A stretch of 8,947 nucleotides of DNA from Prevotellaceae bacterium (GTDB lineage: Bacteria > Bacteroidota > Bacteroidia > Bacteroidales > UBA932): the NCBI GenBank assembly GCA_031278495.1, contig JAITKG010000117.1, forward strand, positions 1 to 8,947. The letters run 5' to 3'. Position 1 is the first letter of the stretch, and the number at the start of each line of letters is the position of its first letter. Below the pieces are notes generated by a model. It was not told the DNA's origin and ran no database searches. It saw only the letters and a list, made by a program, of their open reading frames with translations. This document shows, piece by piece, positions 1 to 6,100 of the stretch. Both the position numbers and the translations under genes were made by a program.

Positions 1-1
1 T

Positions 2-349
2 ATCGGGCGTATTGTTGATTATTTTAAACGGGATGGACTGCCAATGCCGGACTTCAGGAATATTTCCGGGGGGTTTCAGGTTACTGTTTATGGAAAGGAA
101 TATGATGACGCCCCAATAGGCACCCCAACGATTACGAAGGGGGAGAAAAAAGTATTGGCGTTAATACAGAATGACAATTTTATAAAACGGGAAGAAATAG
201 CAGATTTATTGGGTATCAGTGTAAATACTGTAAAAGCCTTTATATCGGGATTAAAGAAAAAAGGCGTATTAGAACGAGTGGGGAATAATAAAACCGGACA
301 TTGGAAAATAAACTTTCAAACAGCATCCCCCCAATCATCGAAATGTTAA
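2..349 (+). CDS. C-terminal part of an AlbA_2-type ATP-binding / winged-helix protein (5' end outside the window)
   Basis: The reading frame is already open at base 2 and ends with TAA at 347-349, giving 115 residues with no start in view; the ATG at 44 is internal. The first 30 or so residues (IVDYFKRDGLPMPDFRNISGGFQVTVY) resemble the end of the RecG-like/GHKL-like ATP-binding region of AlbA_2 (divergent AAA_4) proteins, where a 'GLP.P.F....GGF.VT' stretch closes the domain. The following 60 residues form a winged helix-turn-helix: EEIADLLGISVNTVKAFISG is the HTH, followed by LKKKGVLERVG as the wing strand. Such proteins are usually 400-500 residues and are thought to act as DNA-binding regulators, often near mobile or defence genes; target and function here are unknown. 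It converges on fic. Its codons look more AT-rich than those of the ATPase, asd or dnaX. The family call rests on motif resemblance only. Confidence 0.75.
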   Translation: MGRIVDYFKRDGLPMPDFRNISGGFQVTVYGKEYDDAPIGTPTITKGEKKVLALIQNDNFIKREEIADLLGISVNTVKAFISGLKKKGVLERVGNNKTGHWKINFQTASPQSSKC

Positions 350-472
350 CTTTAATAGATTTTTAAGTAAATGCCTTCCCCCTTCGCCCGCCAGCGCGAC
401 ACCATGGACTGCGGAAAGCGAATGAAGATGGGGGAAGCCGCTACGCGGCAGGGTGATGGTGGAAATGGGTGA

Positions 473-510
473 AGCGCATTTCATTCGCTTCTTCTTTTCC
501 GCCACCGCCA
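473..510. repeat. 38-bp direct repeat, left copy (duplicate of the ATPase gene 3' end)
   Basis: These 38 bases are identical, in the same orientation, to 1989-2026. In the right copy they encode the last nine residues of the Ca2+ ATPase (WRWRKRRSE), its TGA stop and eight bases beyond. Here the same bases lie in non-coding DNA past the 3' end of fic. Similarity stops abruptly on both sides. The two copies enclose fic, so this one looks like a displaced gene end or an attachment-like repeat left by an insertion or duplication. Confidence 0.9.
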
Positions 511-534
511 GCAATGGAATAAAGCCGGACAGGC

Positions 535-560
535 CATATCCTTCGGTATAAAAGGATATG
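535..560. terminator. Possible hairpin terminator downstream of fic
   Basis: A perfect 9-bp inverted repeat (CATATCCTT / AAGGATATG) with an 8-base loop lies about 95 bp past the fic stop codon. On the minus strand it is followed by a short GCC..GGC stem and TTTATT rather than a continuous T-run, so it is at best a weak intrinsic terminator. Confidence 0.3.
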
Positions 561-652
561 CAACTTCAATATGAGGAAAAGCAGATCAAAACCTTTTTGA
601 ATTAACTTAAAAAAGAAAGATAATAGCTTCATACGATGTAACTATGATGATA

Positions 653-1750
653 TTACAGCCTCAATTTATAATTCGTGCTGCGTCCGCCCTGTCCGTCTTG
701 TTGTAAAATCCCTTTTTCGATTAAATCCTTTATATCGCGCAAGGCGGTATCGGTGGAACACTTAGCCATTTTTGCCCATTTGGAAGATTTTAACTTTCCT
801 TGAAAATCGCCGTCCAACAGTTCATTAAGCATTAGGCGTTGACGTTCGTTTATTCCAGTATGTTTGTACAAATTCCAAAATTTGGCTTTTTGTAAAATAT
901 TTTCTGTTGTTTTTTCCGAAGCGAGCAATGCGTTCTTCATGCAGTTTAAAAAGAATTGCAGCCATTCGGTAATATCGCTATCGCGGTATTGCGCTTTTTG
1001 CAGTACCCCGTAATACTGTTTCTTTTCCAACAGTATTTGGCTTGATACGCTGTAAAACCGTTGTTGGCTTTTTTCGGCGCGCGCTAACTGTAAATCGCTA
1101 ATTGTCCTTGCAATTCGTCCGTTGCCGTCGTCAAAAGGATGGATGATGATAAACCAAAAATGTGCAATGGCGGCTTTAATTATTGCATCAACAGTTTGTT
1201 CGTTATTAAACCATTCCAAAAATTTATCCATTTCCTGTTTTACAAATTGTGGCGACATGGCTTGGTAATGGATTTTCTCACTGCCCATCGCACCTGAAAC
1301 CACCTGCATTTCGCCACTGCGGTAGCATCCCGCATCAATTTTGTACATTCCGCTGTATCCCATAGGAAACAAAGCGGCATGCCAACCGAATAATCGTTCT
1401 TCCGTCAATGGTTGTGCATAGTTTTGCGTGGCGTCGAGCATCATTTCCACAACCCCTTCGATATTTCGTGCAGAAGGAACTAATCCTGCAGTGTTTATTC
1501 CCAAGCGGCGGGCAATGGAAGAACGCACTTGTTCGTAGTTTAAAATCTCACCTTCTATTTCGGATGATTTCAGCACATCGTCAGTAAATGTGTGGAGCAG
1601 GGTTTCTTCTTTTTGGTAAAAGCCCACGGTGTTCATTATTCCATTGAAATTTCCCTGCAAATAACGAACTTCCCCGTAAATCTCACTGATTGCCTGCTGC
1701 TGCCAAGTGAAGTCTGTCCAGTTTTTCTGTTGATAAATATACTTTGCCAT
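653..1750 (-). CDS. Fic family protein (class II AMPylase-type, N-terminal DUF4172-like, C-terminal winged helix)
   Basis: Fic enzymes transfer AMP, or sometimes another phosphate-containing group, from a nucleotide to a hydroxyl side chain of a target protein. The core motif is complete: HPFDDGNGRIAR at residues 204-215 (365-residue numbering), with the catalytic His204 and the ATP-binding Asp-Gly-Asn-Gly-Arg. An inhibitory motif of the [S/T]xxxE[G/N] type is present as SSEIEG (about residues 62-67), ahead of the Fic core, which marks a class II, self-inhibited enzyme. The first 35 or so residues (MAKYIYQQKNWTDFTW) match the DUF4172-like start of this subfamily. The last 65 form a winged helix ending RSTNYKLRL, suggesting DNA binding and possible self-regulation. 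The frame extends 26 codons upstream to 1828, but I chose ATG 1748-1750: family proteins begin there, and a TATATTTG promoter element lies inside the extension. The gene looks lower in GC than its right-hand neighbours and sits between 38-bp repeats, hinting at acquisition. Target unknown; no separate antitoxin gene is visible. Confidence 0.93.
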   Translation of the reverse strand: MAKYIYQQKNWTDFTWQQQAISEIYGEVRYLQGNFNGIMNTVGFYQKEETLLHTFTDDVLKSSEIEGEILNYEQVRSSIARRLGINTAGLVPSARNIEGVVEMMLDATQNYAQPLTEERLFGWHAALFPMGYSGMYKIDAGCYRSGEMQVVSGAMGSEKIHYQAMSPQFVKQEMDKFLEWFNNEQTVDAIIKAAIAHFWFIIIHPFDDGNGRIARTISDLQLARAEKSQQRFYSVSSQILLEKKQYYGVLQKAQYRDSDITEWLQFFLNCMKNALLASEKTTENILQKAKFWNLYKHTGINERQRLMLNELLDGDFQGKLKSSKWAKMAKCSTDTALRDIKDLIEKGILQQDGQGGRSTNYKLRL

Positions 1751-1762
1751 ATTTTCATGCAT

Positions 1763-1828
1763 TTTGCGGCAAATATAAGCATTATTTTCCGCATTTTTGC
1801 GGCGAATAGGCGCTTTTTTTCGCCGCAA
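1763..1828. promoter_or_regulatory. Cluster of palindromic TTTGCGGC motifs upstream of fic (candidate operators)
   Basis: Three related sites lie within 66 bp. TTTGCGGCAAA at 1763-1773 is a palindrome around a central G and overlaps the -7 element. TTTGCGGCGAA lies at 1796-1806. An inverted copy (TTGCGGCGAA on the minus strand) lies at 1819-1828. The last two form a perfect 10-bp inverted repeat with a 12-base spacer. Repeated, oriented sites around a promoter are typical of repressor operators. The winged helix at the Fic C-terminus is an obvious candidate ligand, but that is inference. Confidence 0.45.
1770..1777 (-). promoter_or_regulatory. Putative -7 promoter element for fic (TATATTTG)
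   Basis: Read on the minus strand, these bases are TATATTTG, a full match to the Bacteroidota -7 consensus TAnnTTTG. Transcription would start around 1764, leaving a leader of roughly 14 bases before the ATG at 1750. I do not see a good -33 TTG at the usual 19-21 bp spacing, so the promoter is weak or needs help. Its position supports the downstream start for fic. Confidence 0.5.
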
Positions 1829-1988
1829 TGAGAAAAACCGGCTTTATCTTCCCCAACGCTATTGTAACGCTGTATCTTTTACCTGTTCCATATTAAACAG
1901 TTATTTTTAGCGGCATGTCCACAATGGAAATGCAGCATCAACGGGATGCTTTAATAGCAATTAAATATAAGAGTGAGTAATCGCGCAC

Positions 1989-2026
1989 AGCGCATTTCAT
2001 TCGCTTCTTCTTTTCCGCCACCGCCA
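1989..2026. repeat. 38-bp direct repeat, right copy (3' end of the ATPase gene)
   Basis: Identical to 473-510 and in the same orientation. This copy is functional sequence: it carries the last nine codons and stop of the Ca2+ ATPase plus eight bases downstream. From the start of one copy to the start of the other is 1516 bp, containing fic and its control region. Recombination between the copies would remove fic and leave the ATPase reading frame intact. Confidence 0.9.
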
Positions 2027-4606
2027 CCATTCGCCGATCCACAGCACAAGCGACGTGCCGCCGATAATTACCAGCCAGTCGCGGAAGCGCAAGGGAGCAG
2101 TGCGGAAAGCTTCGCCGCCCCATTGCACGATGACTATTTGCAGGACGAATATCAACGCCGCAATAGTTATAAACGGTTTACTGTTTTTCAGGTTATGGAA
2201 TGCAGACGTCGTTACGCCGGTACAACGCGCGTTGAACAAATTCCAAAATTGCAACAGCACGAATGTTGTAAAGAATACCGACTGTTCATAAAGCGTGAGT
2301 TCCTGCCCGGTGTAAAGGAAATACCCCAATAATCCCAATAATATTGCAAGGAAAACGCCGGCTTGCGAGAAAATAGCCGTTGCCATCGGGCGGGTGATAA
2401 TGAAGTCCGACGTACGGCGCGGCGGGCGGTTCATCAGTCCGTTGCCGGGCGGTTCGGTAGCGAGGGCAAGGGCGGCAAAAGTATCCATAATAATATTTAC
2501 CCACAACATTTGCGTTACCGTCAGGGGCAAGCGCACCCCCATGAACGGTCCAATAAAAGCCACTAATAACGCCAGCACGTTTATGGTCAGTTGGAATTGT
2601 ACGAACCGCTGGATATTGCGGTAAAGCGACCGTCCCCAGCGCACGGCGTTTACAATGCTGTTGAAGGAATCGTCAAGCAGGATGATGTCGCCGGCGTTTT
2701 TCGCCACCGACGTACCAGAGCCCATCGCCAGCCCGACATTGGCATAATTGAGCGCCGGCGCATCGTTGGTGCCGTCGCCGGTAACGGCTACTACCTGCCC
2801 GGCTTGTTGCAGCAGTTTCACCAGGCGAAGTTTGTCGCCCGGACGTGCACGCGACATGATTTTAATCTGTGCGGCTATTTGGCGCGCTTCGTCGTCGGGG
2901 AGGGCGGCAAAATCGCCGCCTGTAATATGCCGCCCGCCATCTTCATCGGAGCTGTCCCAAAGCCCTGTTTGCCGCGCTATTTCGATAGTGGTAGCCGACG
3001 TGTCGCCGGTAACTATTTTCACTTCTATGCCTGCCCGCAAGCAGTCTTTAATGGCATCGGTTACGCTGGGGCGCACCGGGTCGGCAATGGCTACAAAGCC
3101 AAGAAACGTCATTCTTGATAGTTGTTCGTCAAGCGTTCCCGCAGGATAGGCGGGGGCTTTGCGGTAGGCAAAAACCAACGTACGCATGGCGTGTTGCTGG
3201 TAGCTTTGCAGCGTGTGCATGGTTGTTTCGGGGATGCTTGCCGCAGTGCATTTTTCCAGTACAATTTCCGGCGCGCCTTTGATGAAAATAAACGGTTTGC
3301 CGCCGGCGGACTGTATATGCGTCGCCATGTATTTCTTTTCGGTCGTAAACAGCGAACGCTCTACTATCGTAACATCCCGGCGGATTTTTTGATAATCTGC
3401 ACCCTGTTTGCGCAACCAGTAGAGCAATGCGCCTTCCGTCGGATTGCCGAGTGGCGCGCCGCTTTCGTCGTCGAGGTGGGCGGTGGTGTTTGCGGCAATA
3501 GCCAGTGCAACGAAAGGATGCAGGCGTTTTTCGTCGTCTTTCACGTATGGCCGCGCAGGGTGCAATACATAGAAATGCGCTGCCTGTACGCGCATGTGGT
3601 TTTGCGTGAGCGTGCCGGTTTTATCGGTGCAGATAACAGTAGTGGCGCCCATCGTTTCGCAGGCGTGCATGCGGCGTACCAGATTGTTGGTGCGCGTCAT
3701 GCGGCGCATGCTGTAGGCAAGGCTCATGGTAACGCTCATTGCCAACCCTTCGGGAACGGCGACGACAATCAACGTAACGGCGACCATAAAATAAGTAAGC
3801 AGCCGGCTGAAAGTAGCCAACGACCATGTAAAGGGTATGCCGGCTACGGCGTCGCGTGCCACCAGCAGTACGAAAGTGCCGGCGGCAACGGCAAAACCTA
3901 TTTTCCCGATAACTTTACTTAACCGGTGCAACTGTTTATTCAACGGCGTTTCTTCGCTGTTTGTCCCGGTGGCTTCACGCGCGGTTTTCCCGATTTCCGT
4001 AGCGTCGCCTACAGCCGTTACGCGCAGCACGCCCTGCCCTTCGGTAATGGTTGTGCTGCGCAGCACCATGTTGGGCGGATAAGCCGTAGTATAACTGCCT
4101 GCCGGTCCGGCTGTTTTGTGCGACGGCAAGGATTCGCCGTTGAGCGTCGATTCATTGACCGACAATGCCAATGCTTCGAGCAGGTCGCCGTCGGCAGGCG
4201 CTTCGTCGCCCTGTTCGAGTAACACGACGTCGCCCACTACCACGTCGCACTTGGGTATCTCGGTAGCCTTGCCGTTGCGGATGACCTTCACCGCCGCCTC
4301 GTTATTCACCTGATTGAGGATGTCAAATTCCTTGTCGGCTTTGTATTCATTTACAAAGGCTAACGCCGTCGCTAAAAACACCGCCAGCAGGATGCCCAGT
4401 CCTTCCACGTATGAACTGTCGGGGTCAAAATGAGCGGCTACCAGCGCAATGACCGCCGCCGCCATCAGCAGCCGGATGATGGGGTCTTTGAACTTTTCCA
4501 AAAACAATTTCCACCACGCTTTACGCGGCGCAGGGGTCAAGACATTCGTCCCGTGCTGGGCGCGCGACTGTAAGACTTCTTCGCTATTTAATCCATTGTG
4601 TTCCAC
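1997..4606 (-). CDS. Calcium-translocating P-type ATPase, PMCA type
   Basis: An inner-membrane pump that uses ATP, through a phospho-aspartate intermediate, to export Ca2+. At 869 residues it is full length. Motifs in order: N-terminal cation-ATPase domain; LNGES at 155-159 (actuator-domain loop); VAVPEGL at 283-288 in M4, with the ion-binding Glu286; DKTGTLTQN from Asp328, the phosphorylation site; KGAPE at 443-447 in the nucleotide-binding domain; TGDT at 533-536; GDGTNDAP at 610-617. Asn676 in M5 and Asn704/Asp708 in M6 (NIIMDTFAALALATEPP) complete the Ca2+ site. The place of the second-site acidic residue of SERCA pumps (three after Asn676) is Ala, as in plasma-membrane pumps, so one Ca2+ per cycle is expected. 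The start is GTG at 4606: an in-frame TAA lies six codons upstream, and the next Met (48) is too far in. The 3' end carries the 38-bp repeat. Its promoter is at 4777-4806. Confidence 0.95.
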   Translation of the reverse strand: MEHNGLNSEEVLQSRAQHGTNVLTPAPRKAWWKLFLEKFKDPIIRLLMAAAVIALVAAHFDPDSSYVEGLGILLAVFLATALAFVNEYKADKEFDILNQVNNEAAVKVIRNGKATEIPKCDVVVGDVVLLEQGDEAPADGDLLEALALSVNESTLNGESLPSHKTAGPAGSYTTAYPPNMVLRSTTITEGQGVLRVTAVGDATEIGKTAREATGTNSEETPLNKQLHRLSKVIGKIGFAVAAGTFVLLVARDAVAGIPFTWSLATFSRLLTYFMVAVTLIVVAVPEGLAMSVTMSLAYSMRRMTRTNNLVRRMHACETMGATTVICTDKTGTLTQNHMRVQAAHFYVLHPARPYVKDDEKRLHPFVALAIAANTTAHLDDESGAPLGNPTEGALLYWLRKQGADYQKIRRDVTIVERSLFTTEKKYMATHIQSAGGKPFIFIKGAPEIVLEKCTAASIPETTMHTLQSYQQHAMRTLVFAYRKAPAYPAGTLDEQLSRMTFLGFVAIADPVRPSVTDAIKDCLRAGIEVKIVTGDTSATTIEIARQTGLWDSSDEDGGRHITGGDFAALPDDEARQIAAQIKIMSRARPGDKLRLVKLLQQAGQVVAVTGDGTNDAPALNYANVGLAMGSGTSVAKNAGDIILLDDSFNSIVNAVRWGRSLYRNIQRFVQFQLTINVLALLVAFIGPFMGVRLPLTVTQMLWVNIIMDTFAALALATEPPGNGLMNRPPRRTSDFIITRPMATAIFSQAGVFLAILLGLLGYFLYTGQELTLYEQSVFFTTFVLLQFWNLFNARCTGVTTSAFHNLKNSKPFITIAALIFVLQIVIVQWGGEAFRTAPLRFRDWLVIIGGTSLVLWIGEWWRWRKRRSE

Positions 4607-4755
4607 GACACATTTATTATTTTATTACTCTTTTGTTTCTTGTTGAAACTTCTGGGTTTTATTTCCGGATATAAATACTATTTATCAGCGTATTGCAGCA
4701 TACTATAACTGCTAAAAACATGCGGGGCTTATTCCATACAAAGTTTCGTTAAAAC

Positions 4756-4784
4756 TACCTTTGCGCTAACCGTGTGCAAAGGTA
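4756..4784. repeat. Inverted repeat of two -7 boxes (TACCTTTGC / GCAAAGGTA)
   Basis: TACCTTTGC at 4756-4764 and its exact reverse complement at 4776-4784 are 11 bp apart. The stem extends by a G-U and a C-G pair, leaving a 7-base loop. The right arm is the -7 element of the ATPase promoter. The left arm is the same element facing the other way, towards asd, but without a clear -33 TTG. It may be a weak second asd promoter, an operator, or a leader hairpin. Confidence 0.5.
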
Positions 4785-4806
4785 AACAGAATTTTTAATC
4801 CTGCAA
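4777..4806 (-). promoter_or_regulatory. Promoter of the Ca2+ ATPase gene (TTG-N19-TACCTTTG)
   Basis: On the minus strand, TTG (4806-4804) is followed after 19 bp by TACCTTTG (4784-4777), both matching the Bacteroidota sigma factor consensus (-33 TTTG, -7 TAnnTTTG). Transcription would start near 4771, giving a leader of about 165 bases. An A/T-rich stretch (4804-4820) lies just upstream of the -33 box. Confidence 0.7.
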
Positions 4807-4852
4807 AAAAATATTTAAATGATTAGGGTCGGGCAACTTCTGATGGCAACCA

Positions 4853-4883
4853 TTGGACAGGTGAATTATTTTCTGTACCTTTG
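4853..4883 (+). promoter_or_regulatory. Promoter of asd (TTG-N20-TACCTTTG)
   Basis: TTG at 4853-4855 is separated by 20 bp from TACCTTTG at 4876-4883, an almost ideal Bacteroidota promoter. The start of transcription would be near 4889, about 87 bases ahead of the asd ATG. It lies back to back with the ATPase promoter, with about 46 bp between the two -33 boxes. Confidence 0.75.
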
Positions 4884-4975
4884 AACTTTCATTTTTGTTC
4901 ACAGTCTACCGAAATTTGACAGTACACTATAAATAAATCAATAAAAAAACGTCCAGTAACCATTTAATTAAACAG

Positions 4976-5968
4976 ATGAAAAAATTAAACATCGCCATTG
5001 CCGGCGCCACAGGCGTAGTAGGGCAAACATTCCTGACGGTATTGGAAGAATCGCCGTTGGCTGTAGAAAACCTTTATTTGTATGCCTCCGCGCGTTCCGA
5101 AGGCAAAGTCATTGCTTTTCGGGGGAAAAATTACCGCGTCGAAACCTTGTGCGAAGCCTCTTTCGGGGGGCGCGCCATTGATTATGCGCTGTTTTCGGCA
5201 GGCGGGGAAACTTCCAAAAGGTTTGCGCCCTTAGCCGCCGCCGCCGGCGCTATTGTTATCGATAACAGCAGCGCATGGCGAATGGACGCCGGCGTGCCGC
5301 TGGTAGTGCCGGAAGTAAACCTTGACGACGCCCGCGTTACGCCGAAAGGCATTATTGCCAACCCCAACTGCTCGACCATACAGGCAATGTTGCCGCTTAA
5401 AGTACTGGCAGACCATTACGGGTTAAAACGGGTGATTTATGCGACGTATCAAGCCGTGAGCGGCGCGGGTTCAAAAGGTATCCGCGATTTGGAAGGCACG
5501 TTGCGCGGCGAAGCGCCGGCGCATTTTCCCTACAATATTTCCAAAAGCTGTATCCCGCATATCGACGTGTTTGCCGATGGCGACTATACGAAAGAAGAAA
5601 TTAAAATGGTGAACGAAACGCGGAAAATCCTTCACCTGCCGTCGTTACCCGTTACGGCGACTTGCGTACGCGTGCCAATCCTTAACGGGCACAGCGTGGC
5701 GATTATGGCGGAAACCGAACGGCAGTTCGATATACCGGTTGTAAAGCGGCAGTTGGGCGAATTTCCCGGACTGGCGTTGCAGGACGATGTAGCCGGACAT
5801 ATTTACCCGGTAGCCGAACACGCCACCGGGCGCAATGAAGTATTTGTCGGGCGCATCCGCCGCGACCTGTCGCAACCGAACAGCCTGCACATCTGGTGCG
5901 TTGCCGACAATATCCGCAAGGGAGCGGCAGCCAATGCGGTACAGATAGTAGAACGCTTGGAATTATAA
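4976..5968 (+). CDS. asd: Aspartate-semialdehyde dehydrogenase
   Basis: Catalyses NADPH-dependent reduction of L-aspartyl-4-phosphate to L-aspartate-4-semialdehyde, the second step of the pathway to diaminopimelate/lysine, threonine and methionine, in the cytoplasm. The 330-residue protein is of usual length. It opens with the Rossmann dinucleotide-binding loop GATGVVGQ (10-17). SSAWRMD (98-104) supplies Arg102 for the substrate phosphate. NPNCSTIQ contains the nucleophile Cys132. GAGSKG (163-168) is the glycine-rich loop. CVRVPILNGHS (230-240) contains the catalytic His239. All key residues are present. The ATG at 4976 places the Rossmann loop at the normal distance; the leader is A/T-rich with no strong Shine-Dalgarno, as is common in this phylum. 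It has its own good promoter and is the first of three same-strand genes (132 bp to dnaX). Confidence 0.97.
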   Translation: MKKLNIAIAGATGVVGQTFLTVLEESPLAVENLYLYASARSEGKVIAFRGKNYRVETLCEASFGGRAIDYALFSAGGETSKRFAPLAAAAGAIVIDNSSAWRMDAGVPLVVPEVNLDDARVTPKGIIANPNCSTIQAMLPLKVLADHYGLKRVIYATYQAVSGAGSKGIRDLEGTLRGEAPAHFPYNISKSCIPHIDVFADGDYTKEEIKMVNETRKILHLPSLPVTATCVRVPILNGHSVAIMAETERQFDIPVVKRQLGEFPGLALQDDVAGHIYPVAEHATGRNEVFVGRIRRDLSQPNSLHIWCVADNIRKGAAANAVQIVERLEL

Positions 5969-6100
5969 ACTTTTAGCAGATGTAACGGGTCGCATAAGGC
6001 GGGCTTATTGGGAAGCAGGGGTAAGTTGATGGATGTTGGAGCTACCGCAAGTTAAACAATGAATATAAAAAACGTTGCAGAAGCATATAAAACAGGAAGT

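Larger units (their letters stand above)
350..652. other. Intergenic region with dense inverted repeats between two convergent genes
   Basis: I see no credible gene in this 303-bp stretch; the one minus-strand frame (441-632) has low-complexity, non-protein-like composition. It holds several inverted repeats: CTTCCCCC at 375-382 with GGGGGAAG at 430-437; AAGCGAATGAA at 416-426 with TTCATTCGCTT at 480-490; a tight GCCGC-TAC-GCGGC hairpin at 437-449; and CATATCCTT at 535-543 with AAGGATATG at 552-560. The arms of the first two interlock, so both cannot form as simple nested stems. It also contains the left copy of the 38-bp repeat (473-510). Some of these hairpins may terminate the two convergent genes, but none has a clean T-tract. 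Confidence 0.6.

Noticed and set aside
441..632. 63-codon minus-strand frame between the partial AlbA-like gene and fic
   Set aside because: Composition is not protein-like (a hydrophobic run, then GGGG and HHH). It crosses the 38-bp repeat in a frame different from the ATPase, and no start signal or family resemblance is visible.
1751..1828. 26-codon N-terminal extension of fic starting at 1828
   Set aside because: Family proteins begin at MAKYI..., and the extension contains a TATATTTG promoter element and operator-like palindromes, so it is more likely control sequence.
3122..3922. 266-codon plus-strand frame inside the ATPase gene
   Set aside because: Lies antisense to the phosphorylation and nucleotide-binding domains of an intact ATPase; Cys/His/Arg-rich composition is typical of a shadow frame.
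5994..6008. ATAAG/CTTAT hairpin after asd as a terminator
   Set aside because: Only five weak base pairs and no T-tract; not enough to call a transcript end.
6059..6100. Upstream dnaX start at ATG 6059
   Set aside because: The 14 added residues are absent from the usual DnaX opening, and a Shine-Dalgarno-like AGGA sits just before ATG 6101.
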